Source: Branchiostoma belcheri
Taxonomy: Eukaryota; Chordata; Leptocardii; Amphioxiformes; Branchiostomatidae
Length of the DNA: 64,000 bases
Assembly (NCBI RefSeq): GCF_001625305.1
Contig: NW_017803157.1
Location: 1,419,376-1,483,375, forward strand
Direction: 5' to 3'
How positions within the stretch are numbered: position 1 is the stretch's first letter; the number at the start of each line of letters is the position of its first letter. Under the pieces are notes generated by a model. The model had not been told where the DNA came from. It saw only the letters and a list, made by a program, of their open reading frames with translations, and did not search any database. This document shows positions 48,176 through 62,100 of this stretch, piece by piece. Position numbers and translations under genes: made by a program.

Positions 48176-48314
48176 ATGTTTACTGTGCAGACAACTTCCC
48201 GCATCACAACAGACTTCTAATAACTTTCCACGTCACATCGGGCTACAGCAGGGGTTAGTGCAGTTTTCAGTTGACGTTCAAAGCAAAATAAGAACAACGG
48301 TAGCAAACTTGGAC

Positions 48315-49325
48315 ATGGCGACATCAACCTGTGACAACCCAGACCCAGAAGAGACCAATTTTGCGAAGACTTACCTGAAATCCGGAGCCGGGGTGCTGTA
48401 CGCTCTGCTGAACACAGCATTCGTCGCCTTCGCGTCACAGTTTATGGCCCTGAGTAGCCAAGCAGGCATACCTGGGCTGCAGCTGACCTTCCTCATCAAA
48501 CTTGTACAACTTCTTGTCGTCCTCGTCGCCCTGCCATTCTTTAGACCAAAGCTGACGACTGAAAACGGACGACAAACTCTTCTCTTGGTGCTGTCGACAA
48601 TTATTGAGAACCTTGGAACGGTCTTCTTGTATCTATCATTTGTTTTCGTTGTCCCTGGGATCGCCTTCGGTATCATACGAGGATCGTTGCCCTTCGTCTC
48701 GGCCTGTATTGGATTCTTGTTCCTGAAGGAAACTGTGGGCGCCGTGGATTGTTTCGGAATCGTCTTCACTGTAGCCGGGGTGATAGTTGTGGCAGTTGGA
48801 ATGATCACGGAGAACACTTCGTCCACGCGGCGTCTGACTACGTCCATTCTTCTTCCACTCGCGACAACTTTCAGCAAGGGGTCAGGTATCGTCATCGCAC
48901 GTTCGCTTATCGGTGTACAGGAGGTCTCTGTTTTAACACTGCTCTTCTACGCCAACCTGGCAGGAGCGGTGGTGCTACTTGGGCTGATGTACACGACAGA
49001 GACCCCACCACTTTGGTCGATGTCCGCACAGACGATGGGCTACGTTATCGGATTGTGCCTGTGTGCCTGCTGCGGACAATTTGCAACAAAACTCGCACTG
49101 AAGACGGAAAAAGCGGGAATTACTGCCACAATTAAGACTTTCACCATACCTCTTGCAGTGCTGTTGGACTACCTTTTTCTATCGGAGTTTCCCAGTCCGG
49201 TCAAGTTTGGCGGTGTTGTACTTATAGTGTTCGGTACCGGTGTAGTTGCGGTGTATACATGGTGGCGGCATCGCAAAGAGACTCTTCACAAAAATCTCAT
49301 GGAGAGATTAAACTTTGGTAATTAA
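48315..49325 (+). CDS. SLC35/EamA-type multi-pass transporter, intronless, 336 aa
   Basis: This is a drug/metabolite-transporter superfamily membrane protein, most like the SLC35G (EamA-repeat) group. I chose the ATG at 48315 (MATSTCDNPD) because the frame upstream has no ATG. About ten hydrophobic helices follow. The first half includes TYLKSGAGVLYALLNTAFV, GTVFLYLSFVFVVPGIAFGI and the typical end-of-repeat FLFLKETVGAVDCFGI. The second half includes GLCLCACCGQFATKLALKTE and DYLFLSEFPSPVKFGGV, the same FxxLxE-like motif at the end of the second EamA repeat. The tail is cytosolic and basic (WWRHRKETLHK). It has no introns, unlike its neighbours. Substrate is unknown; nucleotide-sugar or organic-ion transport cannot be told apart here. 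Organelle versus surface location is also open. Confidence 0.88.
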   Translation: MATSTCDNPDPEETNFAKTYLKSGAGVLYALLNTAFVAFASQFMALSSQAGIPGLQLTFLIKLVQLLVVLVALPFFRPKLTTENGRQTLLLVLSTIIENLGTVFLYLSFVFVVPGIAFGIIRGSLPFVSACIGFLFLKETVGAVDCFGIVFTVAGVIVVAVGMITENTSSTRRLTTSILLPLATTFSKGSGIVIARSLIGVQEVSVLTLLFYANLAGAVVLLGLMYTTETPPLWSMSAQTMGYVIGLCLCACCGQFATKLALKTEKAGITATIKTFTIPLAVLLDYLFLSEFPSPVKFGGVVLIVFGTGVVAVYTWWRHRKETLHKNLMERLNFGN

Positions 49326-49347
49326 GTCTTTCCGCGCAATCAGTCTA

Positions 49348-49379
49348 TTTATTTATTTATTTATTTATTTATTTATTAG
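49348..49379. repeat. (ATTT)n microsatellite in the transporter 3' region
   Basis: Eight ATTT units lie just after the stop codon. A possible polyadenylation signal (AATAAA at about 49569) lies downstream. Confidence 0.85.
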
Positions 49380-50157
49380 AATTTTCCAGACAACTGGGTG
49401 GGAGGACAAAACAGGCCTAGGTGAATATACACCTTTGCTAGTTGTCCTCCAAATGTGTTCCTGTATCCAAACATACAGCCTGATGATTGTCTGTATGGGA
49501 ACTGCATGCAAATGTCTTTGTTAACACCAAAATTCAGAAACACTGGTGACGCGTTTAGCATTACGCAAATAAAGGCTACGCTGTGGTGGTATGAACCATA
49601 GACAGGAACATTGCAAGTCTTTTTTGGATATTTTTTCTATCAAGCTAAATTATTGATTAAACTGTAGACCTTTTCAATGGGGTGGCAGATTTTATTTATC
49701 TCTGTATGACAAAAGTACTGAATGAACTGTAGATATTCTACAATGTGTTAGTATATTATCAGGTGTTATTAGATTTTATCCACTTGATTGATTAAAAAAG
49801 GGAACGGCATGGTTCTTGTCAGGACTGTTTCACAATTTTTTTCTAAAGTCGTCTATCTATGATATCGACTACTTGGTTATAGACGCGCTATCATCACAAT
49901 ATTATTGAGTTCCTTTTTCGACTTCCAAAAATTTGTATTCACTTTATTTACATATCAATCAATAGGTTGTGCTTATAAACCTGCATTTCCCCTCTGGTCT
50001 CTCAGTCACTGACGAAAGCTAGTGGATACTAGCTGAAACGTCTGACGTTTTCAAAATCATATCCAGTTGCTTGAGTAACTACTTTTTGGCGTATTGAGTC
50101 ATTGGTTCGAACATAGTCATTACTTTAATGCTAAGTGACAGCTGTTAAGTTTTACCG
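49380..50157. other. convergent gap between transporter and STAND genes
   Basis: The two genes point at each other across about 830 bases. The gap holds the putative transporter poly(A) signal near 49569, a minus-strand AATAAA complement near 49944, and a family P repeat at 49985-50100. Confidence 0.5.
49985..50100 (+). repeat. family P retroelement-like end
   Basis: It contains 'cactgacgaaagctagtgga', 'tactagctgaaacgtctgac', 'ccagttgcttgagtaact' and 'ggcgtattg'. This is the best-preserved copy of the family in the window. Confidence 0.55.
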
Positions 50158-53100
50158 CTACACCAGAAGTTTTGCGCACGTGTTTTCCAAAGAGTTGGAG
50201 CTACACTGAACACACAGATGGGCCCTGCTGCTCCTCATGATCCTCCAGCCGCTCTTCTCGCATGAAATACACCAGTCTTTCCCCGCAGTGTCAGGTGGGT
50301 CGTGCAGGGCACAGAAATGTACCTGTCGTAAAGGGAAAAACAAAGCCTTATATATAGTCTGGTTATAGGTTTTGACATCTTCTAGAGGTGATAGTCACCT
50401 GTTACGTTCTACAAATGTCCGGTCTAGACATACAGTACAAAATCTCTCTGTAAAAGTCGAGAAACTCAGGTGGTCTTTGTTTGAGCATATTCTCAGAATG
50501 CCACAAGACACACCTGCACAAAAAGCCCTGGAATTGTCATTACTAGGCTCCAGCAGATATAAAGCTCGCAAAGGGAGACACTGCGCGAGGGCAGCATCCG
50601 GAAAAGAATAACAAATGACCAAAGTTAGCTGTACATGTAACCAGCTTTACCTGTTGGCTGAGGGACTTGGTTGTCGTTCTTAGTCCACAGATAACGCAAA
50701 CGTCCCTGTTCGGTTCCTTGGAAGGGGTGAAGACCTTGTTTTTAGTCGCACACATTCGGCACAACACGACGGCGGTTCTGAGGTCCACCTTTTCGGCGGG
50801 AATCCTGTTAGAACATCTCACGCCCTGGTTGCAAAAGACAAGACTGGACCTATAATATAACACTATGTGATACGTGTACGTCGGTGAATGTTAGACATCC
50901 ATTCCATATAATGAGATGCACAAGAAACCAGTTTCAGAACAACTGGATAGATTTTGGAAACTGTCAGACGAAATACAACAAGTAGCGTCCACTAGTTTTC
51001 GGAATCTGTAGTTGGACACGTATTTATTTAGAAATTATGAACTATGCTACTTGAGACGTCTAACATCTTTCAATATATACCTATTTGCTTGAATAACCGT
51101 TTTCTTGTGTATATGACACGTGGTTATTTTTAACCTTCGAGTAAACGTTTTATATAGATGCAAACAAACAAATGGTAAACTTAAGGAATTTCAAAATACT
51201 CTATGGTAGGTATCAATTGATATATTTGCTATTGATTATGCTCCAAACGCTATTAATGTATCATACCCCATTACACTTATGTATATCATATTGTCATTGT
51301 GTTCCTATTTAAAAAGAAATGTTTCATTGCTTACATTCATGTACGTCTGTCTGTCCGCTGCAGTCATGTATAAGGATCTGGGATCCTTCTGTAAGAATGC
51401 CACAAGTTTGCCGTTCATCCCAGTCCTGTGTAGCTGGTACGGCAGCTTCCTGGCCACAAGCTGCTGGACGGCACACTGACTCTGGTAGTAGTCTGCCAGG
51501 GCGAGGTGGTAATTTTGGCGGACTGCGGGGGTCTTGATAAGGCTTTCCTGTACAACCTGTATGTACAACAAAGACATCAGCACCAAGTTAAAGATGAATT
51601 ATGTACCATCAGGACGATACAACAAGGTTTTTTTTTTACAAAAAAACGTAATTTCTTTACAAAATAAGCTTAATCAACTCTACTCCATTGCAAATAGGTG
51701 CCGTCCAGGAAGTGGACGACCCATACCCAAAATCTGACGCCTTGCGAGTGTGCATATCTGCATAAAACCACAGCTGTCAGCCGTATTTGTTTACATTTTG
51801 GTATAGTTTGTGGTGGTACCACAAACTGAGTGCGCCTCTTGTGGGTAGCACTAACGGCCCACGGCCAGTGTTTGGGAGGCTATATTCGACTTTGTCTGAC
51901 AGGGGCTTTACAAAGTTGTAATTATAAAACTCATTTGTTTACCTTGCTGATAGAATGATGGAAGAACCCCAGCACGGGAAGGTTCTGGTAGCCGGCCGTG
52001 TTTCTCAGGAAACGTCTCAGGCTCCTGAGCACGTGACCCCAGGTGAGCGCAGGTAAGGGCGTGGCTGTTTCAGGGTTGCCTAGCAACATCTGTAACTCTG
52101 ACTCCTGGAGACCGAGCTGGGAGCACTCAATCAGACACAGCATCTGTAATACATATAATCAAATCAAACTTTATTGCCTAATGACAATAACTGGTACAAT
52201 ATATGGGAAAGAATAAACAACGAGGGTAGATATACGAACTATACAAAAATACAATTCTAACAAAGCTAATCCATACAATACCCTTTTTCGAAAGGTGGTA
52301 ATGTTTATAGGGGACCAATGGTAAAACAATGTCTGTGTTGAGCAAGATCTAAAAATACAGAGACCATCATTTCTACAATCTCAAATTTTTTTTTTACCTT
52401 TTCCACACAGCCAGTGTCGTCTTCCTTCACGACTCGAGTAATGCAGGTGTGCATCAGACCCTCCATGGAGTCAGGAAGGGCTTTGATCTTTTCAGTCAGC
52501 TGGAGAAATGTCACAAAAATTAGAAGAATGTCTGATTTTACAAATTCACTCTTCTTGCTTAGTAAGTAGAATTTTAGACACTGTCACCCCTCCACAGAAA
52601 CAGTTGCGGTCAAAATATGTTAATTGGTCGGCTCTACTGTTCGGCTGCGCCAGCCGAATATGTTTCAAAATGTTTAAAACATGGGAGGAGGAGATTGGAC
52701 CATGGTTGGCTTGTGGTTGTCTGGTGTTCGGGAGTAGATTGGGGCGTGGGTGGTATTTGACTCAGACTGCTCTGGCCAGACTGCTCCCGAACTTCAGCCA
52801 ACCTTGGTCGGTTGGTGGTCGGGGGAAGGTTCTAAATGCTGTTCAGTACCAAGGTGGCGAGGGTACAGTATAGCACATAGGGGTGGAAGGCTGTTCAGTA
52901 CCAAGGTGGCGAGGGTACAGTATAGCACATAGGGGTGGAAGGCTGTTCAGTACCAAGGTGGCGAGGGTACAGTATAGCACATAGGGGTGGAAGGCTGTTC
53001 AGTACCAAGGTGGCGAGGGTACAGTATAGCACATAGGGGTGGAAGGCTGTTCAGTACCAAGGTGGCGAGGGTACAGTATAGCACATAGGGGTGGAAGGCT

Positions 53101-56100
53101 GTTCAGTACCAAGGTGGCGAGGGTACAGTATAGCACATAGGGGTGGAAGGCTGTTCGGTACCAAGGTGTGGAGGGGTTAATTTACCCTGTTGAAGTCTCC
53201 AAACACCCTCAGCTCCTCACACGCCAGGGCAAGCCACACAGGGTTCCCCGCACCTGCGGAGGACGTCAGCAGTTCCAACTGCTCATCGTCCAAGATCTGA
53301 ATACGGGGAAAATCATGTTGTTAGTAGACTATGTATACCTTTGAACCTACGAACATTCGAATGAACGAATAAATGAATTAATTTATTGCATATTCATCCC
53401 CATTGATGCTAAATGCAGTTAGCTACAAGAGAGTAATAGGGAACTATGCGTGTTCTCGCGGCGCGGGACTAGGTCACTCCGTGATCAAGATGTACAGTAG
53501 ACATAAAAAAATTTGGAGGAACGTGTTAACTTTCTACCTTTCATGAATTCAAAACAATCACTGATTGATGAATGTTCTACTTACTGTTAATCTTATGTGA
53601 CTGATGAACCTCTTCTACGAACTATGCTATGTTTCAGCCATACCTATTATTTACATGCTTGCTATCTCTTCTCAGAATCCCCCTTCTCTTAGTAAGTAAT
53701 AATTGCATAGTCACTTCTTTATCTGCCTATTAATACATGTCTACTGAAAAAGTACATAACCTTGTTATATTCCTTGAAATATGTCGTCGCGATGTTGCGT
53801 CTTGCCTGCTGATCGAGATCAAGCAGCTTCATTTCACACGGGGGTGGCTGTCGTTCTCTCAACTTCCGCAAGGTGGCGGGATCCATACTGGTGCTGACGA
53901 TGCACCTCACGTTGCCTGGCAACACTGGCGGAAGCCATTCGAGGTGAGCCGGCGTCTTGCTGTCTGATATCTGCAATAACACAGTCGAAGATTAAAATGT
54001 CCAGACTATGCATGATGTACAAAATGACAAACTGGTGGACGTACCAACCACTAGAAGTATCTGATACCAGCCCAGGAAAGAACAAGAAACAGTCAAAATT
54101 TAGAGTTATCAACCATGAATTGATGTATAAAAAATTGTATGTTCCAAGAACTACCGTAGAGTGGAACCTATGCTGTACGTAATTATTCAATATGTAATAC
54201 TAAAAGTATTAGTAATACAGTTCATTAGCAATGACAATGTATATTACGTTAGTACAATACATAGAGTAGTTACACGTTGTAACTGTACTTACCTGGTTAA
54301 CAGCGTCAATCAAAATGATGAGTCTGTTTTCGTTCAGGGGACATTTGTTCACACACAGATAATTGGAAGGTTTCCTATGCAACGTGACCCGTTTGAAGTT
54401 GACGAACTCTCCTGCGATGTCACCTACGGAACGATGAAAGCATCACACTTCATGAGAGGTGTTAAAGTTTTCTTTAAGCGAGAAACGGCGCCAGTATCTA
54501 GTATATATTTTCTCTGCGTGTTTTAACCACTCTTTATGGAGTGAGCCCTGCATATCAAGCCGTGACGTGATAACTTCCTAGTAATGTCTCAACCGCCTCA
54601 GAACAGGCAAAAGAAGATGCGAGACCCTCATGGAAAAGAGGGGTCTCGTCCCAGATGGGATGCGATTGCGAGCAGGAGCAGACCATGAGGCACCTCCTTG
54701 TCTGCCCCCTCCTGCATGAATCCTAACCCTAACCCCCAGAGGAAAGGGCGTGTTTAGAGTACTAAAACAGTAGAGGTTAGCAGACAGGAGTGGTGACATG
54801 AGAAGAAGAAGAAGATGCAGTCTAGTAAAGTGGCAGTTTCGTGGGTTTACAAGGTGCTTCTGAATAGATGTACACGTTAGACGTGCCTTGTCATACAGAA
54901 TTTACCCGCTCAAACAGGGTGCAGGCAGACAGTTTTGGACGGTTTTGCACCCTATACATATAAATGTGGGGGTAGGATAACATTGTGAACAGATTGAATA
55001 AAACTTTTAGTATTTAAGGACAGTTGAATGCTACTCTCACATTGGTCGATTTCCATGTGTCCACGCAGGCGCAGAAGGATGTTATCAACATCGAGTGACT
55101 CAGGACAGCAGCCAACAAAATGGTAGAGAAAATTCTTCGTTTTCTGTCAACACAACATCAACATGTAGTTTGAATGATCTTGGAGAGGAGATAGGCGCCG
55201 CCAAGATTATAAGCCTGAGGAGTCATCGTGACAAGTCCAGACATGCTGCTGGCTGTCATGATGCCCCTACGGCCGTGAAGGCTATGGGACTTACATACAT
55301 TGAATGATCAGAGAAAGTATAAATCCCAACAATATATAATGATGTAGAAAGGTGAAGTTATTACGAGGGAAAGCATTACAGTTTTCATTTATGTAGTAAT
55401 ATTCTCAGCTAGACCATAGGAAGATAAACATTCTGCATTTGCAAATATTGCATTTCTATATATAGCTAGTTCCGTATCATTTTGTACTAGTTCCAACTTA
55501 ACTTTTTTGCAAGGACGTTCCTATTTGTTTCACAAGTGCCCCCTTTCACACAAATAATTCGTTGACGTCTGCTTGCAAACCAAAGTATATGGTGGTCTCC
55601 TTATTACCTGGCCAAACCACCTATAGTAAGTCTTATAATTACTCCGTGAAGGAGGTCAGGACCTCCGGACGGAGTGTTGTAATCGGCTGATTTTTCATGT
55701 TCGCAGTCAAAACACTGGGTTCTCTTTGTGTAATCGGCACGCAATTTTATACGCCGTCTGCGGGCATGCCCGTGTTGATGCACGAATGTGTATTTTTGCC
55801 GTTGCTGCTTTCGCGGTCAATGTAATATCGCAGACGCACCCCTACAATTACGAGGCGAATTGGAATGGTCCAGAAAAACGCGTTGTTTGGAATAGCAGTG
55901 GGGTTCAAAAAAGTTCATGCAGATACGGGGTGGTTTTTATAAGTGGTTCCAGATGTTTTTGCCCATGGTTAAGAGATGCCAAGTTTTTTGGAAGATGTTC
56001 GCAGCCAAAACGCATTCTTCCGTACGTCGCATTTCTGTGTAATTTCGCATGTGGTGTTGCATTATGTCCGGGATGATGCACGTCTTTTTATTTTACCGTA

Positions 56101-59100
56101 GCTGTTTTGATATTGGAGTAAATGCTTATTTTCGAAACATCCCCATTTCTTTGAAATGGTTTCGTCCGTTTATGCAACTGTTACTGCGCTAATGACGACC
56201 AGTCGCGCTGTCCTGATACACCGCGAATGTGCGAGTGTTCCCTGTAGACAGTCCCGGGAGTCATTTTTTTGCACATTCCAGGAGCCAAACCAAAATACGT
56301 TCATGAACCGAGTCCAAAAAACCGAAACGTGAAAATCGGATGATCGGACCTGATGTACATTTCTCTTTCTATAGATTGTACACACAATACACACATCTTT
56401 AGATAATCTGGCCATGGCAGGTTAAAAAAAAAAGTAACCCTGAATCATACTAGATTAGCGTAAATGCATGTTAATGCGTTCAAAACAAGAAAAAATTGTT
56501 TCCGGGTATTAATCTCTTGAATCACGGCGCTGAATATTGACGCAAAAATATTTCGGGCATCGCGCGCCCTTCCCGCGTCACGTGTAGGCATCTCGCATCT
56601 CTGATTGGTTGTTGCGTCTTAAGATGACTGAGCCGACGCGCGTTTAAACAATTTTTCTTTGTTCGATTTATCACACTTCACAGAGAATTGTCGCCAATGG
56701 CTACTTCTTTTTGTTGCAATACATAATACTTCACGGAGAATTGTCGCCTATGGCTTCTTGTTGACTCTTATTTCAAAGAAGAGAAGAGAGCTGACCTTTC
56801 TAATTTCCATCGCACATCGCGCCATGAACAGCGACTTTCCCGTGCCGGACTCTCCCAGTACCACCATCAGGGCCCGGTCACGTGACACGGGTTCGGGCTC
56901 AAGACGCGAACTAATCATAACTGCCGGCTCTTCAGCACCAGGGTCATCACCAATCAGAACCGCCGGCTCTTCAACACTGGGGTTATCATCCGACAGGTCA
57001 TTGATCCTGCAGATGTCCTTATAAGGTTCTCTGGACCAATGGGACAGGGCGAAGTTCACGACCCTCTGCATCTCCGCGTCACGTCCGGTCAGGAACCGCC
57101 CCTTCTCCTCCATAAAGTCCGTGTGTGGAAGAGCGGCTATAGAAAAAAATGCAAATACAAGTAACGTTAATATTACATGCATACACATTCAGCAGAATTG
57201 TTCATCGTTTACTGTTAAATGTACGTACATAACAGCAACTTAACACAATATTGAAATTAAGAAACATGGAAGGGAGCAACAGAAACCTTTTAATTTGCCT
57301 TAGGCTCCCTCTCAGTTAATATTATCTAAAATGCAGTCATTAACCTTATCTTTGATAATCGCTATTTAAAGATTTTAAAAAGAACAAAATACCCTTTTTT
57401 TATTCTATCTTCTGTAAGTCGGATTACCTTGGTCGCGAACTGACAGGTTACCCCTGGACTCGGGGTATCTTCTCCCGATCGCTGTCTTCAGAAACTTCAC
57501 CGCCAACTTGCAAAATCTTCCTAGTCCGGATAAATCAACCTGCAAATAAAATCCTCACCTCGAAAATTCTTACAAGAAATTTGCAAGTAGTGTCGGGGTG
57601 ATAAAAGTCTCGTTTTGATCATTTGATTTAAAATCAGTCATGGGAAGGTGAAAAAACACACCACTACCAGAGAACTAGTCCCCTGCTGTAGTGATTACAC
57701 ACCTGTGTGGCCAAAGGACTACAGAAATGAAGAGGGGCACCGCCCCTATGCTCCGCATGGAGTGAAACGGGCCTTTTATGCTCATCGAATTCTACTCTCT
57801 TTGAAATGTTTTTAAAACACTATGGAGCCACGCCTACGTTAGTCTGTTAGCTTTGGCCCGCTCACCAAGATCCGCTACCCCAGGCCAAAGCTAACAAGGC
57901 TGGGATCCAGGCTATGTCTACGTACTCATCGATCAATGGGCAAGTTATGGGTTGGTGTTTAATGAATACCTCACCTTTTCTTCTGTAACACTGTCGACTT
58001 TGCACTTGTAACTGTAGACCTGGTTAGCAAACTTTGTCCTCAAGTAAGCCTTTAGCTTCTGAAAGTTATAGAATACCTATATTAGGAATTATGCAGTGCA
58101 AAACAGTTTCATTGAGCAATGATGGACGTGGATGTCACTATGATTCTAGGCATTGCATCTTTCAATCTCAAAGCCTGCAGTGTTTTACCTCTGGACCTTG
58201 AGATTTTTTCACAACCAGTTATGCCTCTTACCTTACTTACGTTTCAGCGTCTATCATACACATTCCTAAGAGCTTCTGACTTTTTTGAAGTGCTTTTTTA
58301 TTTATCTGTGTATGTACTAGAGGAATTACTGATTATCTAAACATGCAAACAATACTGTAACAAGAGTTCCACGACCTCATACCTTCGCAAAATGATGTTA
58401 ACCCTTGCGGTTGAAGAATTATACAATTAATTTTGATAATTGATTTTGCAAATAAGACCCTCATTTGCATGAGTTATATCAGTTGATCTTATTCTCCACC
58501 CAATGACAGCTTTATCTTAACAAGAAGGCTATTATAGCACTTCCTCATAAATTATGCAAATGAGGTCATAATTTGAATAAATTAAGTTTATTGATGTTCG
58601 CCTTCACTTAACTTCAAGTATGAAATTCCCAGCAGTTACAACTATGAAATTATGAACATTTCCCATTAATTATGCAAATTAGGTCTTCATTTACATAATC
58701 TATATCCTCAGATGTTTTTTTCATTCTCAATTACATGTCACAAGTGTTTCATAGTCCTATTATCGAACAAAGCAGATTTATAGAATTTCCTCATTAATTA
58801 TGTAAATTAGCTCCTGATTTGCATAATTGTCATTTGATTATGTCAAGCATCCCTTCAGCTACCTACATACCAAAAATCACGACAATCCGTCAACCGGTTC
58901 TCGAGTTATCATCCTTTGAAAAAATTTCAACAAACGCTCCTGCAGTTCCAGAACGAGCCGCTAGGGGGCCCAAACTCATGTCACTTCTTCCCCACCTCAA
59001 GAGCTATCTACCAACCAAAATTCGTGACCCTAGCATGTCCAGATCGCGAGATATCAAAACCGGAAGTTCTGCTGCAGTACCAACAAAAGCCGCCAGGGGG

Positions 59101-62100
59101 CCCAGAATCTAATCATTTCTAGGTCTCATCAAGACCTACCCACCTACCAAGTTTCATGACAATGCATATTAAGCTTCTTGAGTTATGCTGTTCACAAACA
59201 GACAGACAGACAGACGGACAAACGCTACTGAAAACATAACCTTCTTGGCGAAGGTAACAATACATAGTGGTAACGCACTCAGGCGCTATATGCTTAGCGT
59301 TATATTCAAGTCACCACTAGATATGCTAGAGGCATTAGTGCAAATGCAGCTAGAAGCCGGTCACTAGCTACCTTTTGTTGTTGCGTATTTAGTTCCGCGG
59401 TGTCCACAAAGTTCCCGAGCTGTCCCTGAGGTACGTCCTTCAGGAAGTCAGGGTCCCTGAGGAAGAACGCGGCGTTGGGGTTGTTGTAGCGGACAGCGCC
59501 CCGGACTATCTCCATGTGTGTGATGGACAGGCGGTCCACCCAGCTGTACTTGTCCCTGATCTCCGAGGAAACGTCCTGCATGGAGGGGATCCAACCGTAC
59601 CTGGGAACAACAACAGATCACAGGGCTCGAAATACTGGGTGCATGTGCACCCAAATTTGAGCTGTGCACCCAATTTGAGCTGTGGGTGCACCAGTGCACC
59701 TAAACGTTTTTGTAGGTTTGCGCATGTAAAGGAATAGAATGTATACTGATATACAGCATATTCTTGACATCTGAATGTCAGAAAAATAATAAAATTGTAT
59801 TACAATAATATTGTATGCTTTGTTTAAAGTTTTGAAGTTAGAATTTGGGTTCATTGGAGTTTTTGAATTAGGTTTTGCTGATATAACAGTTACTACTTTT
59901 AAATTGTTTCATATGGTTTTTATAGGTTCTAGGTTTTTCTAGGTTAGAATTGCCCCGGGGAAGGTGACAGACGGTCACCGAAATGTCGGATGAATAAAAA
60001 CACTCGGTTTTGTAAAAAAATTTTATCTCTTTATTCAGTCTGTAATAACAGCTGGGTTCAGTACCCACCTTTCCCCCAGCATGGCCAGGAAGAAGGGCTG
60101 CCCGTCTGTCTCCTCCAGACACCTGTCCAACTCCTCCAGACAGATGCTGATGGTTGTCTGGGAGGTGGAGTCCTTGGGAACCCCCCACCTCAGGTCACAC
60201 TCAACCAGGTGGAGCTGCCGTCCTTTACACCACTCGTGCAGTTCAGGGAATACCTGCAATGTGGCGCCAGACAATAACCGATAACGTCATGTATTGCGCC
60301 TGATTTTTCGCGGTTCTCGTTTAAATGTTTGGTCAACGTTGCATCAGAATTTTGCCTGTTGCAGACGATATCCTTTCCGACGTAACATTTAGAAACTACA
60401 GACGGGCTGTTAAACGTAGACAAATACGACCTTATATGAGACGTTATGCTGAAGTGCTATGCACAATACATCACGGGTATCGCGCAGGTGCAGTACGTTC
60501 TGTCGACGTGCCACCTATGACCCACTGCTCACGGAGTCACGTGTGTTATCTGCGTGACGTCACGGAAGCGGTGGATTGCTCATTCCTTGACTGGAATTGT
60601 ACAGTCGAAAATTTGTCCAATTTTATGTTGGAAATTGCAGTTCAAGTTTGTTTCATAATGACTACTACCAACACAGACATGACAGATGAACTTCCAAGAT
60701 ATTAAACATGAGTATGTGTATTTACCTTTTTGACTAGTGCCTCCCGTTCCGAATGAAAGTCTGCGAACGTAGACGACACGAAGACTCGCACTACTTGCCA
60801 GCCGCCTTGTACCGGAGTAGACCCTTTGCCCTGATCTCTCCGACAGATCCTGCACTGTTCTTCTATCTCTTTCCAGCACTCACTGACCGTTCTCTCTACG
60901 TCTATGGGCTCTCCACCGAGCGTCCCCTTGCGAAATTCTGCAGAACTGCATCCTGTGGAACCGTGATGATCTGACGAAGGCCGAGACTGACTGTGTTCTG
61001 TAGGCTCCACAGATAAAGGTTCACGGGCCACCACTGCATACAAAAGGTACGTACGTACGGTATGTGATATCATACTAAGTGCCCTTGAGTGGTAAGGACG
61101 ACAACAGAGATTGCAAGGGGTTTATAATGATAAGGACAAAATGACATTATTATGAAGAGAGATGATAAAGTATTTTTCAAGTATTTTCAGTATTAATTAC
61201 TTCCTACTTGTGAAATCTGTAACTGTATAGCAGGCACGCGGCGCGGCGGCAGCTGGCTATATTACACTGAACGACTTGCATTGATTGTTACACCTAGCCT
61301 TTTAACATCTAACTTTAAACATTGTTCAAACTATTAAAGCTATCTAATGATGATGTCCCTACTGTACTTGGTGGCAGCGAGTTCCACTCTACCATGATTT
61401 AAAAAAGGAGTTTTTGAACACCTCACTAGACATGTATATACAGGTCTAACCTTCTGCAGTGTCAAATAGAACATCGACGCCATCTTGTCCAGTAGTAACC
61501 TCCCGACGAAGGTCACAGGTGCCAGAGTCAGCTGTGGTTGGGCGGCTCACTGTGACCTTTGTCACCTTTGACTGACAACAACCCATCTAACTGCTATCTT
61601 CGTATAAGCAAAAGAATCTGCAAGCTCTGGGCGCTCCTATATTCACGACTGCTTGTGGATGATCTCTCGCTCATGCCGTGGCAACACATTCGCGTAAGTG
61701 GTTTCATCAAGTATCGTTTAAGGCGTTTGAATATGCAAAGTGTTATGTATGGTTCACTGTGGACCTGTGATCGATGTTAACAAGGTTATAGATGTAGTCC
61801 CGGGGGTAATGTATGTAGGTAACTGGGTTATACAACTTTAGTTAGATTACACATAGCTCGAGGCTGATTTAAATAGTTAATAGGTATTGCATTGACCCTG
61901 GCCTGACCCTTTAACGTTTATTGTGCATGGAAAGCTGCTAGGAACAGAGGGAACATTTTTATCCAATGACAGTGTTATAACAGGCTATCCCAGCATTTCC
62001 TCATAGATTATGCAAATAAGGATCTGATTTGAATAAACTATCTTCAATGATTCCAGGCAGTTACCACTATGGAATATTTTCCTCTCGTTCTCAATTATGT

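Noticed and set aside
48371-48895. Long minus-strand open frame (174 codons) opposite the transporter
   Set aside because: It is the antisense shadow of a real multi-pass protein, basic and low-complexity, with no start context or domain.
58819-59122. Plus-strand open frames of 68-97 codons
   Set aside because: They lie in an interspersed repeat with a second copy at 62 kb and have no protein family features.
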